Source of the DNA: Clostridium sporogenes
Lineage (GTDB): Bacteria; Bacillota; Clostridia; Clostridiales; Clostridiaceae
Direction of reading: 5' to 3'
Assembly (NCBI RefSeq): GCF_001020205.1
Contig: NZ_CP011663.1
Coordinates: forward strand, 3,038,001-3,102,000
DNA length: 64,000 nucleotides
Shown piece after piece: positions 1 through 8,049 of this stretch. Numbering within the stretch: position 1 is the first letter of the stretch; each line of letters opens with the position of its first letter. The position numbers and the translations under genes were made by a program. The notes beneath the pieces were generated by a model. It was not told the origin of the DNA and searched no databases. It saw only the letters and a program-made list of their open reading frames with translations.

Positions 1-600
1 ATCCGTTATTGGAAGTTCTTTTTCTCCCTCTTCTATTAAAGAGTTAAAAAATGGAATTATAGACCCTCTACTACCTGCTACATTTCCATATCTAACTATT
101 GAAAATACAGTTCCATCTCCTCCAGAATAAGCATTAGCAGCAATAAAAAGTTTATCTGATACCAATTTTGTTCCTCCATATAAATTTATAGGATTAACTG
201 CTTTATCTGTAGATAAAGCTACTACTTTTTTTACACATCTGTCTAATGCCGCATCTATTATATTCTGTGCTCCATGGATATTTGTTTTTATAGCTTCAAA
301 AGGGTTGTATTCACAAGCTGGAACCTGCTTCATAGCTGCAGCATGTATAACATAATCTACTCCATTAAAAGCTCTATATAATCTATCCTTATCTCTCACA
401 TCTCCTATAAAAAACCTTAGTTTATTTATTTTATCTGGATATTTAGTTAAAAAGTTCTTTTTCATTAAATCCTGTTTAAATTCATCCCTGGAATATATTA
501 TTATTTTTTTAGGGTCATATTTTTCTAAAATTATTTCAGTAAACTTCTTACCAAAAGACCCTGTACCTCCAGTTATTAAAATTACTTTGTTTTCCAGCAT
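1..600 (-). CDS. pseB: UDP-GlcNAc 4,6-dehydratase (inverting), PseB-type; 3' end outside window
   Basis: The reading frame opens with ATG at 600 behind GAGGAGATAAGAT and stays open for 200 codons to the left edge, so the C-terminal part is missing. It is an extended short-chain dehydrogenase: the NAD-binding loop TGGTGSFG lies near residues 8-15, followed by HAAAMKQVP, the STDKA segment and the YGGTK (YxxxK) catalytic pair. That combination is typical of the FlaA1/PseB dehydratases, which convert UDP-GlcNAc to a 4-keto-6-deoxy sugar, the first step towards pseudaminic acid and some related sugars. It follows the Maf-like gene by 52 bp in the same direction. The rest of a nonulosonate pathway is probably to the left of the window. 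Family assignment is firm; the final sugar is inferred. Confidence 0.88.
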   Translation of the reverse strand, partial: MLENKVILITGGTGSFGKKFTEIILEKYDPKKIIIYSRDEFKQDLMKKNFLTKYPDKINKLRFFIGDVRDKDRLYRAFNGVDYVIHAAAMKQVPACEYNPFEAIKTNIHGAQNIIDAALDRCVKKVVALSTDKAVNPINLYGGTKLVSDKLFIAANAYSGGDGTVFSIVRYGNVAGSRGSIIPFFNSLIEEGEKELPITD

Positions 601-652
601 ATCTTATCTCCTCTTTATATATATATCTATCTAAGATTAGTTCACAATATTT

Positions 653-1903
653 TTATACAAAATTTATTTCCTCTAAGTCCATATACTTTGTCCCCTTTAT
701 TTTAGCACCACTGCTACAATTAATAAAACTTATTTCAGGGTTACTTTCTATTTCTAATTCTATGAAATGCTTAAAATTTAAATATTCTGATCTAGTATAC
801 AAAATATCTCCTTTTACCCCCTCCACCTTTTTATATAAAAAGGTATCGCCTTTTACTTCATTTGTAATATTAGCACCTTTATAACTTTCATTAATATATT
901 CTGTATGAGATTTATTATTTATAAATGCTAAATCTTGCCCTATTAAAATCACCTCTCTAGCTCCTCCTTTAACTGCAATATCCATAGTAGGAATTGCTAC
1001 AGTTTTACCTGTGTTTATTAATATATCATTAATATTATTTTCATCATTATAGAACATATACTTAGGTCCATTATACTTAGACACTGCCCATCTAGATGCT
1101 GTTTTTAAAAAACATAGAGGAATATTTAAATTTTCAAAGCCTTTTATTTGATTATAAACTAATTCAGATGGATCTATTATACATATCATGTATGGGTTTA
1201 TTCCATTATCTATTAAAGTTCTAAGGGCACTACCTACAGAAAATATTTTAATGTTGCCTTGTAATCTTTTTAATTTCTCAATGTTTTCATCCAATGAAGG
1301 TCCTGAAGCTGCTATTATAATTTTTTCATCTTTAAAATTATATGTATTATAAAAATCTCTCATAGTAAAATGAGCTTCCTTTAAATTAGAATTATAATTT
1401 TCTTCCATTATATCTTTAAATTCATTTATACCTGCTTTAGCCATTTTAAAATTTCTAAATATATCTTTAATATTAGAATATTCCTGAGACAAAATTTTTA
1501 AGGAGGGGGTATATATTAAGATATCCTCTACTTCCTGTAGCTTTAACTTTAAGTTATAAAAAAACTCGCCAGAAGCTCCTATGTGTAAATTAATCCGGTG
1601 ATCATTTATAAAATTTTTATATACTCCATAATTTTTACCTATATTATAAATTTCCTTATCTACATCAAAGACATGAATTATTGTATCATCACCAATTCTA
1701 CTTAATAACGCTTGTACATGATAACCTAAACCAATACCGTATACTACTACATTTTTTTTATTTATATAAATATCTTTATTATTTTCAATAAATTTTTCAC
1801 ACACTTTTTCTGGATGATATGCACTATGTAAAAGTATATTATCTACTTTTATAGTAAGGCTTTTATTATGAGCTTGGAAAACTTTTATATCTCTTTTTCT
1901 CAT
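653..1903 (-). CDS. Maf/DUF115-type flagellin glycosyltransferase
   Basis: This 416-residue protein has the DUF115 (6-hydroxymethylpterin pyrophosphokinase MptE-like) core seen in motility accessory factors: IIAASGPSLDENIEKL near residue 197, the IDPSE segment near 245 and ILIGQDLAF near 324. Maf proteins transfer nonulosonic acids such as pseudaminic or legionaminic acid to Ser/Thr of flagellin in the cytoplasm. It is shorter than the ~600-residue Campylobacter Maf proteins, with an N-terminal Rossmann-like segment (VVVYGIGLGYH) and one DUF115 core. The start is backed by GGACGGAGATGAAGTA. It lies between a small helical protein and pseB, which supports a role in flagellin glycosylation. The acceptor and donor are inferred. 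Confidence 0.8.
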   Translation of the reverse strand: MRKRDIKVFQAHNKSLTIKVDNILLHSAYHPEKVCEKFIENNKDIYINKKNVVVYGIGLGYHVQALLSRIGDDTIIHVFDVDKEIYNIGKNYGVYKNFINDHRINLHIGASGEFFYNLKLKLQEVEDILIYTPSLKILSQEYSNIKDIFRNFKMAKAGINEFKDIMEENYNSNLKEAHFTMRDFYNTYNFKDEKIIIAASGPSLDENIEKLKRLQGNIKIFSVGSALRTLIDNGINPYMICIIDPSELVYNQIKGFENLNIPLCFLKTASRWAVSKYNGPKYMFYNDENNINDILINTGKTVAIPTMDIAVKGGAREVILIGQDLAFINNKSHTEYINESYKGANITNEVKGDTFLYKKVEGVKGDILYTRSEYLNFKHFIELEIESNPEISFINCSSGAKIKGTKYMDLEEINFV

Positions 1904-1929
1904 TTACTTCATCTCCGTCCTTACAAAAA

Positions 1930-2250
1930 TTATACTAATTGGCTAAATACATTTTCAACTTCATTTATAATCGGCAATAACCTATAAATAAATATATCAC
2001 CTAAACATATATAATCTTCATTTTTAATACCCTCAATTATATCATTAAAACAACTGTTTAAACTTAATAAAATTTTGTTATCTATATCTTGTATATTCAC
2101 ATTTATTAATTCTGAGTAAAGCTTATAAAGATCATTAGTAAATTCAGATATTAAAGATAGTGCTTTTTTTTCTTCTAGGCATTGAAAATAATTTCCTATA
2201 ATTAATGTTTGTGATTTTAAATCTTCTATATTTATTTTTATATGATTCAT
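1930..2250 (-). CDS. Small helical protein paired with Maf gene
   Basis: This is a 106-residue acidic, predicted all-helical protein that I cannot assign to a named family. Its C-terminal stretch, EDYICLGDIFIYRLLPIIN, aligns without gaps to EDYDRISKLLYEGILPLLN in the 120-residue protein at 22119-22481. The two are therefore probably paralogues at opposite ends of the island. Each lies just upstream of a glycosyltransferase gene (here 26 bp before the Maf gene). AAGGATGTGAG precedes the ATG. Size and helicity recall flagellar chaperones such as FliS or FliT, but no diagnostic residue supports that. A chaperone or adaptor role in flagellin glycosylation is a guess. Confidence 0.7.
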   Translation of the reverse strand: MNHIKINIEDLKSQTLIIGNYFQCLEEKKALSLISEFTNDLYKLYSELINVNIQDIDNKILLSLNSCFNDIIEGIKNEDYICLGDIFIYRLLPIINEVENVFSQLV

Positions 2251-2320
2251 ATGCTAACTCACATCCTTATAAAAATTTACTTTATAAATTAATTGTACAA
2301 TAAAATATCATACTTTTATA

Positions 2321-2347
2321 TTATCGTATGAAATACTGTAAATTTGA
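2321..2347 (-). promoter_or_regulatory. Candidate SigD (sigma-28) promoter
   Basis: On the minus strand TCAA is followed after 15 bases by TACGATAA, close to the SigD pattern TAAA-N15-GCCGATAA with one mismatch in the -35 and two in the -10. It would drive the small helical protein, the Maf gene and pseB, which otherwise follow a terminator. It is weaker than the SigD boxes at flgM and flagellin. Confidence 0.4.
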
Positions 2348-2379
2348 ATTTCGTTTTTATTTTATATTTCTTAACACAA

Positions 2380-2429
2380 TATAAAAATTTAGCATCAATA
2401 GCTTTTAAATAGCTATTGATGCTAAATTT
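2380..2429 (-). terminator. Rho-independent terminator after rfbH
   Basis: A perfect 19-bp inverted repeat (arms 2385-2403 and 2411-2429, 7-nt loop) contains AGCATCAATAGCT and its complement. On the minus strand it is followed by a T-rich tract. It lies 87 bp beyond the rfbH stop and separates the rfb genes from the Maf unit. Confidence 0.75.
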
Positions 2430-2515
2430 AATATTTTATAATCTTATATTTTTTCATTTTTCTAGTTATTCTTTATTTTGAAGTACTTAAGTAACTTTTG
2501 GATTAATATTGCTAT

Positions 2516-3817
2516 TTAACTAAAATATTCCTTAAATTGAGCAACAATATAGTCAATCATTTCTTTGTTAATCCCAGGCCAAACTCCTATCCAAAATGTA
2601 TTATTCATAATAAAATCAGTATTATTTAATTTTCCTACTACCCTATAACTAATTTTATTTTCTATGAATACAGGTTGTTTCAATATATTACCTGCAAACA
2701 ATAATCTCGTGCCTATTTTCCCTTCCTCTAAGAATTTAATTAAGCTATTTCTATCATATTTAGTGCTTTCCTTTAGGGTTATTGGAAATCCAAACCAACT
2801 TGGTTCACTATTTTGAGTAGCTTCTGGCAAAATCAAATACTTTTCTAATTCTTTTAACCCAATATATAATTTTTTATAATTTTCTTTTCTCTTTTCAATA
2901 AATTCAGACAATTTTTTAAGTTGTGATACCCCAAGCGCTGCCTGCATATCTGTAACCTTAAGATTATATCCCAAATGTGAATAAACATATTTATGATCAT
3001 ACCCGCTAGGCAAATCCCCATGTTTTTGAGTAAATCTTTTAGCACAAAAATTATCTTTCCCAGGAGGACATACGCAATCCCTTCCCCAATCTCTTATAGA
3101 ACGGATTATATTATGTAGCTTCAAGTCATTAGTAACTACAGCACCACCTTCCCCCATAGTTATATGATGTGCTGGATAAAAACTATATGTAGATATATGT
3201 CCAAATGTTCCTGTATATTTACCACTATACTTTGAACCTAATGCATCACAATTATCCTCTACAACCCATAAATTATGATCTTTAGCAAACTCAATTATCT
3301 TAGTTAAATTAAACGGATTTCCCAATGTATGCGCTATTACTATGGCCTTTGTTTTATTTGATAGAGCTCTTTCTAACTCATCAACTTTAATATTATAAGT
3401 TTCTAATTCTACATCTACAAATACTGGTATTAATCCATTTTGAACTATTGGTGCTACAGTAGTTGGAAAACCAGCAGCTACAGTTATTACCTCATCACCT
3501 GGTTTTAATCTTTTTTCACCTAATTTATATGAAGTAAGTGCTGTTACTGCTACTAAATTTGCCGAAGAACCTGAGTTTACTAGAGAAGAATACTTTACAC
3601 CTAAAAATCCAGAAAACTCTTTTTCAAATTCATCTCCATATCTCCCTGAAGTTAGCCACATATCCAAGGAAGCATCTACTAGATTACTTAGATCTTGTTC
3701 ATCTACAATCTTACCAGACGCTGATATATAAGTTTCTCCTTGAATAAATTGTTTTTTAAAATTATTATCTTTATAAAACTCCTTAATTTTTTCTAACACT
3801 TCAAATCTATCAATCAT
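2516..3817 (-). CDS. rfbH: CDP-4-keto-6-deoxyglucose 3-dehydratase (E1, RfbH)
   Basis: This 433-residue protein of the DegT/DnrJ/EryC1 fold has the hallmarks of RfbH/E1. The usual PLP-binding Lys is replaced by His in FYPAHHITMGEGG, and the cysteine pattern for a [2Fe-2S] cluster, C-X57-C-X1-C-X7-C, is present exactly (NCDALG to DCVCPPGKDNFC). The enzyme uses PMP and iron-sulfur electrons to remove the C3 hydroxyl of CDP-4-keto-6-deoxy-D-glucose, normally with an E3 reductase. It follows rfbG by 3 bp with GGAGTG before the ATG. No E3 homologue is visible in the window, so reducing partners must come from elsewhere. Confidence 0.93.
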   Translation of the reverse strand: MIDRFEVLEKIKEFYKDNNFKKQFIQGETYISASGKIVDEQDLSNLVDASLDMWLTSGRYGDEFEKEFSGFLGVKYSSLVNSGSSANLVAVTALTSYKLGEKRLKPGDEVITVAAGFPTTVAPIVQNGLIPVFVDVELETYNIKVDELERALSNKTKAIVIAHTLGNPFNLTKIIEFAKDHNLWVVEDNCDALGSKYSGKYTGTFGHISTYSFYPAHHITMGEGGAVVTNDLKLHNIIRSIRDWGRDCVCPPGKDNFCAKRFTQKHGDLPSGYDHKYVYSHLGYNLKVTDMQAALGVSQLKKLSEFIEKRKENYKKLYIGLKELEKYLILPEATQNSEPSWFGFPITLKESTKYDRNSLIKFLEEGKIGTRLLFAGNILKQPVFIENKISYRVVGKLNNTDFIMNNTFWIGVWPGINKEMIDYIVAQFKEYFS

Positions 3818-3820
3818 TTT

Positions 3821-4915
3821 TTATTCACTCCAAATTAAACTTAAATCTCTTGCTCTTTTCTCATATTCATATATCTGCTTTAAAGTATATTCATACATAT
3901 TTTCATCTTTATTTTCATAATAAGTTTTATACCAATTTATTGTATTTTGTACCGCCTTATTAACATCATATACAGGTCTCCATTTTAAGTAAGCTCTGGC
4001 TTTACTTATATCAAGCTTTAGTAAATTTGCTTCATGATATTTATATTCCTCCGCTAATTTAATTGAACCTTTTCCCCATGAATTTATAGATAATTTTAAT
4101 ATTTCCTCTACATTTAATGCATCTTCATCTTTAGGACCAAAATTCCAAGCACTATTATATTTTTTAGGTTCATTAAACATTAATGCTCCCAGTAATAAGT
4201 ATCCTGATAATGGTTCTAAAACATGTTGCCAAGGCCTTATAGCTAAAGGATTTCTTATAAATATACTTTTATCTTCTGATACAGCTCTAACGAAATCAGG
4301 AATTAATCTATCCTCAGCCCAGTCTCCCCCACCTATAACATTACCTGCTCGAGCTGAAGATAATGCTATACCTTTCCCATTATAAAAACTATTGATATAG
4401 GAAGAAACTACCAATTCAGAGCATCCTTTACTAGAACTATATGGATCGTATCCACCTATAGGATCATCTTCTCTATATCCATAAATCCATTCTTTATTTT
4501 CATAGCATTTGTCACTGGTAATAACTAAAACTGATTTTACACTATCTGTATTCTTAGCTGCTTCAAGTAAATTAACTGTTCCCATAACATTAGTTTCATA
4601 AGTATCTATAGGACACTTATATGATAATCTTACTAAAGGTTGTGCAGCTAAATGAAAAATAATCTCTGGTTTATATTCTTTAAATACATTTAACAAATTA
4701 AAATAATCTCTAACATCTCCAATGATATTTATAATCTTATCCCCTAAGTTGCATATTTCAAACATAGATGTCTTAGTTGGTGGCTCTAGCGAATACCCTA
4801 TAACCTTTGCCCCTAACCTATTAAGCCATATAGAAAGCCAACTGCCCTTAAATCCAGTAGCACCTGTAACTAAAACTCTTTTATTTTTATATGTATTATA
4901 AAAGCACCTATTCAT
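3821..4915 (-). CDS. rfbG: CDP-glucose 4,6-dehydratase (RfbG)
   Basis: This 364-residue extended SDR carries the NAD loop VTGATGFKGSW near residue 15, the TSDKCYEN segment, YSSSKGCSE (YxxxK) and RPWQHVLEP near the C-terminal third, as in RfbG. It converts CDP-glucose to CDP-4-keto-6-deoxyglucose, the substrate of the following rfbH. The open frame runs further upstream to 5113, but only the ATG at 4915 has a good ribosome site (AGGAGG), and the N-terminus then matches the family. The longer version would also overlap rfbF heavily. It sits between rfbF and rfbH in one tight unit. Confidence 0.93.
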   Translation of the reverse strand: MNRCFYNTYKNKRVLVTGATGFKGSWLSIWLNRLGAKVIGYSLEPPTKTSMFEICNLGDKIINIIGDVRDYFNLLNVFKEYKPEIIFHLAAQPLVRLSYKCPIDTYETNVMGTVNLLEAAKNTDSVKSVLVITSDKCYENKEWIYGYREDDPIGGYDPYSSSKGCSELVVSSYINSFYNGKGIALSSARAGNVIGGGDWAEDRLIPDFVRAVSEDKSIFIRNPLAIRPWQHVLEPLSGYLLLGALMFNEPKKYNSAWNFGPKDEDALNVEEILKLSINSWGKGSIKLAEEYKYHEANLLKLDISKARAYLKWRPVYDVNKAVQNTINWYKTYYENKDENMYEYTLKQIYEYEKRARDLSLIWSE

Positions 4916-4940
4916 CAAAAGCCTCCTAATAATATCTAAA

Positions 4941-5720
4941 TTATTTATTCCATACATTCCAAGGAGCCTGTTCATCATTCCACATTTTTTCAAGAACATT
5001 CTTATCTCTTTGAGTATCCATACATTTCCAAAAACCTGGATGCCTATATGCAACGATTTGACCATCCTTTGCAAGATTAGTAAGTGGAATACTTTCAAAA
5101 GATGTCTTATCATCTTCTATATAATCAAAAATTTCTGGTTCAAGCACAAAAAATCCACCATTTATCCACGCATCTAATGTTTTAGGTTTTTCAACAAATT
5201 CTAAAACGGTTGATTCATCATTTAACCCTAAAACACCATACCTTCCACTAGGTTGAACTGCTGTAACTGTAGCAAGTTTACCATGAGATCTATGAAACTC
5301 TAATAACTTATCAATATTTATATCTGATACACCATCACCATAAGTAAGCATAAAAGTACTATTCCCTACGTATTCTCTTACTTTTTTTATTCTTCCACCA
5401 GTTGCTGTATCAATACCTGTATTAGCTAATGTTACTTTCCATTTCTCTACATCTTCACTAGAATGAATTTTCATTTTATTTTTTGCTAAATCAAATGTAA
5501 TATCCGAACCATGCAAAAAATATTGGGCAAAATATTCTTTTATTATATATCCTTTATATCCTAAACATATTATAAAATCATTAAAATTATAATGAGAATA
5601 TATTTTCATTATATGCCATAATATAGGTCTTTCCCCAATTTCTATCATAGGCTTAGGTTTTAAATGTGATTCTTCACTTATACGTGTTCCATATCCTCCT
5701 GCTAAAATAACTACTTTCAT
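4941..5720 (-). CDS. rfbF: Glucose-1-phosphate cytidylyltransferase (RfbF)
   Basis: This is a 259-residue nucleotidyltransferase with the N-terminal signature LAGGYGTRISEES and the KPKPMIEIG segment, followed by TYGDGVSDIN, where the metal-binding Asp is expected. Length and motifs match RfbF, which makes CDP-glucose from CTP and glucose-1-phosphate and feeds RfbG and RfbH. The ribosome site GAAGGGAG and the ATG are intact. However, the IS at 5745-7040 is inserted only about 24 bp upstream of the start codon. The gene has therefore lost whatever upstream transcription it had unless the IS supplies or passes it. Confidence 0.93.
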   Translation of the reverse strand: MKVVILAGGYGTRISEESHLKPKPMIEIGERPILWHIMKIYSHYNFNDFIICLGYKGYIIKEYFAQYFLHGSDITFDLAKNKMKIHSSEDVEKWKVTLANTGIDTATGGRIKKVREYVGNSTFMLTYGDGVSDINIDKLLEFHRSHGKLATVTAVQPSGRYGVLGLNDESTVLEFVEKPKTLDAWINGGFFVLEPEIFDYIEDDKTSFESIPLTNLAKDGQIVAYRHPGFWKCMDTQRDKNVLEKMWNDEQAPWNVWNK

Positions 5721-5736
5721 TTTTTATCTCCCTTCT

Positions 5737-5744
5737 AAATTATG
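5737..5744. repeat. 8-bp target-site duplication, left copy
   Basis: AAATTATG here is repeated exactly at 7041-7048 on the other side of the insertion sequence. An 8-bp duplication is typical of IS6-family elements. The perfect match indicates a fairly recent insertion. Confidence 0.85.
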
Positions 5745-7040
5745 AGTTCTGTTAAGTTATATGAACATTGATTTCTCTATACCTATTGAAATATAATGAT
5801 TTCGCTACAAACACATTACCTCCCAGAAAGGAGAGAGAAATCAATGTCAAAAGCTAGTAAAATTCATTGTCCTAAATGCCACAATAGCAATCTCTACAAA
5901 TTTGGAAAAGATAAATATGGAAACCAAAAATATCAATGTAAAGAGTGCAGAAGACAATTCGCGCCTGCGGCGGAAAAGCGTCAGCTTATCGGTTATCCTC
6001 GTTGTCCTTTATGTGGCAAAGGAACTTTTATTCATCACAATTACTCAAATTACATTAATTATCGTTGTAACGATAAAAGGTGTAATCATAGTTTCTTTAT
6101 AGCAAAGCCTACGGCCATACTACCTTCAAGTAATACCAAGATAGATGGCAAATTAGATTTTAAGGGTATGAGATTCCCAATCCATATTATTTTAATGGCA
6201 TTAGACCTTTATTTCCTCAATGAAAGTTCTACAAGAAGGATTTCTCAGTATTTATTTAGATTGTTTAATGTAAAAGTATCTCATGTAACTATTGCAAATT
6301 GGACTAAAAAGTTTGCTGCATACTTTAAATTAAAATCCGATAGGTTGCTAAAAGATGTTGTTCTATCGGATTCTGACGAATGGCACGCAGATGAAACTGT
6401 TGTATTTATAAATGGGAAACGTCATTATCTATGGCTTGTTATTGACTCTGAAAGTAGACTAATTATTTCTTATCATTTATCACCATATAGAGATGCAAAA
6501 CAAGCTTTTAGTCTATTTAATGATGCTAAGAAATTTGGTTCTCCCAGAGCTATAGTTACTGACAGGCTTCCCTCTTATAATGTACCAATAAAATCAACAT
6601 TTGAAGATACTGTGCACATAAAAGTTCAATCATTTAGAGATGATATCTCTAATAATATTATTGAATCCTTTAATAAAACATTTAAATCCTGGTATAAAGG
6701 CTTAAGAGGTTTTAACTCTTTTGATAGTGCTAACAAACTAATATCTATGTTTATATTTCATTATAACTTTCTACGTCCACACTACTCACTACGTGATTTA
6801 TCACCTGCTGAAGTAATAGGAGTTACTTATTCAACTAAAGCCAAAAATAATTGGTTATTAGCTGCCTAACGGCATGCGCTATCGCTTTATATGAGTCTAT
6901 TTATTTTTAAAACCACATTATGGATAGGCTTTTTTGTTATACCTTAAAATATGAATTTGCTATCTTTTAACCTTTAAAACAAACACAATAATAATTGTAT
7001 GATTTTTAAAGCTATTTTTTCATAATTACTTAACACAACC
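5745..7040 (+). mobile_element. Complete IS6-like insertion sequence, 1296 bp
   Basis: The ends form an imperfect inverted repeat: AGTTCTGTTAAGTTATATGA on the left and, on the opposite strand from 7040, GGTTGTGTTAAGTAATTATG. They are flanked by the perfect 8-bp repeat AAATTATG (5737-5744 and 7041-7048). One transposase gene fills 5844-6869. About 170 bp of non-coding right end follows, with no other ORF. The insertion is opposite in direction to the surrounding island genes and lies between rfbF and the nucleotidyltransferase gene. A degraded copy of the same element lies at 13215-13733. Confidence 0.88.
5844..6869 (+). CDS. DDE transposase of the IS6-like element
   Basis: This 341-residue transposase has two N-terminal zinc-ribbon-like motifs (CPKC..CKEC near residue 9 and CPLC..CNDKRC near 55). 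A DDE catalytic core follows: HADETVV (first Asp), VTDRLPSY (second Asp) and NNIIESFNKTFKSW (Glu), ending with the NFLRPHYSLR segment common in IS6-type enzymes. The start at 5844 is chosen because AAAGGAGAGAG precedes it. A further in-frame extension to 5796 has no ribosome site. The ORF is intact, so the element may still be active. Exact IS family placement is by resemblance only. Confidence 0.87.
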   Translation: MSKASKIHCPKCHNSNLYKFGKDKYGNQKYQCKECRRQFAPAAEKRQLIGYPRCPLCGKGTFIHHNYSNYINYRCNDKRCNHSFFIAKPTAILPSSNTKIDGKLDFKGMRFPIHIILMALDLYFLNESSTRRISQYLFRLFNVKVSHVTIANWTKKFAAYFKLKSDRLLKDVVLSDSDEWHADETVVFINGKRHYLWLVIDSESRLIISYHLSPYRDAKQAFSLFNDAKKFGSPRAIVTDRLPSYNVPIKSTFEDTVHIKVQSFRDDISNNIIESFNKTFKSWYKGLRGFNSFDSANKLISMFIFHYNFLRPHYSLRDLSPAEVIGVTYSTKAKNNWLLAA

Positions 7041-7048
7041 AAATTATG
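7041..7048. repeat. 8-bp target-site duplication, right copy
   Basis: AAATTATG is identical to 5737-5744 and borders the right inverted repeat of the insertion sequence. Confidence 0.85.
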
Positions 7049-7107
7049 AATATATTATATATAAAAGTTCCTAATTAATCTTTCAAAATTTTATTTACAA
7101 TATCTCC

Positions 7108-8049
7108 TTATGTCTTTAAATATTTGCACATTGCTGAATTTTCATTTAATCCAATTAATACATTTAATTTAGAATTTGTATATATTTTTCTAATTTCTAC
7201 ATTAATTTTATTAATTTCATTTTCTATATATTTATTTAATTTATCATCTTTTTCTATATTTAGAGATTCCTTCTCCATTCCTAATATGCTTTTTTTATGA
7301 TCTAACATATTTCCTTTATTTATTTGAAACAATTTATATATTTCTTCACAAATATTATAATCTATAAACTCATGATGTAAATCTTGAAAATTCATTGGTG
7401 GCATAGTATTATATTTTAATATCCATTTCATACAATATATTTCATGTAGTGTATACAAATATTTTCTAACTTTAACCTTCCTTTGTGCTAAATAATTATC
7501 ATAGTTACCTTTAGCTCTTGTAAAATAATAATCTAAAATATTTATTCTAATAAAAGTATTATGTAATTTTTCATAATTTGATTGTATATAATTATTGTCC
7601 CATAAATAATCTGAAGAAAGAATTCTAAATATTAAGAATTGACCGTCATCATTACTAATTCCATTTCTATAATTATAAGTAGGAAAATTTTTATTGTAAA
7701 CACCATATTTTTTAACTTCATCTAAAACTCTACATATTTCATAACATGCAAAGTCTATTTTAACATTTAATTTATCTCTTTTATTATAATTAATGCTTCT
7801 TGACATAATATCAACATTTGGTGAAAACAACCAATTTATTTTTTCATTTTTCTTTATTTGGCTTTTATTATTATTTTTATGAGACTCATAAATTAAATAG
7901 AAGTCTAAATCACTTGTACTATTATCTAAATTCATAGATTTACTGCCTATAATACTACCAAATAATACTTTAAAATTATATTTTTTTTCTAATTCATCAA
8001 TTGTTAACTTTATTATTTTATTTTCTTTATAACTTAATTTATTTATCAA
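7108..8049 (-). CDS. PolB-superfamily nucleotidyltransferase (PF10127-like)
   Basis: This 313-residue protein has the minimal nucleotidyltransferase signature FGSIIGSKSMNLDN followed by SDLDFYLIY near residue 35, giving the GS...DxD pattern of DNA-polymerase-beta-type enzymes. The following RKYLYTLHEIYCMKWIL segment resembles the helical region of the RlaP/PF10127 group. It overlaps the upstream gene by 4 bp (ATGA), so it is translationally coupled to it. The substrate is unknown. In this setting it might transfer a nucleotide to a sugar precursor or act on a protein, but neither is shown. The IS lies 67 bp downstream of its stop. Confidence 0.65.
   Translation of the reverse strand: MINKLSYKENKIIKLTIDELEKKYNFKVLFGSIIGSKSMNLDNSTSDLDFYLIYESHKNNNKSQIKKNEKINWLFSPNVDIMSRSINYNKRDKLNVKIDFACYEICRVLDEVKKYGVYNKNFPTYNYRNGISNDDGQFLIFRILSSDYLWDNNYIQSNYEKLHNTFIRINILDYYFTRAKGNYDNYLAQRKVKVRKYLYTLHEIYCMKWILKYNTMPPMNFQDLHHEFIDYNICEEIYKLFQINKGNMLDHKKSILGMEKESLNIEKDDKLNKYIENEINKINVEIRKIYTNSKLNVLIGLNENSAMCKYLKT

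Noticed and set aside
653..1903. Pterin pyrophosphokinase function suggested by the MptE-like fold
   Set aside because: The flagellar glycosylation context and Maf-type segments make a glycosyltransferase role much more likely.
4916..5113. 66-codon N-terminal extension of the rfbG frame
   Set aside because: It overlaps rfbF, lacks a ribosome site and does not match the family; the ATG at 4915 has AGGAGG.
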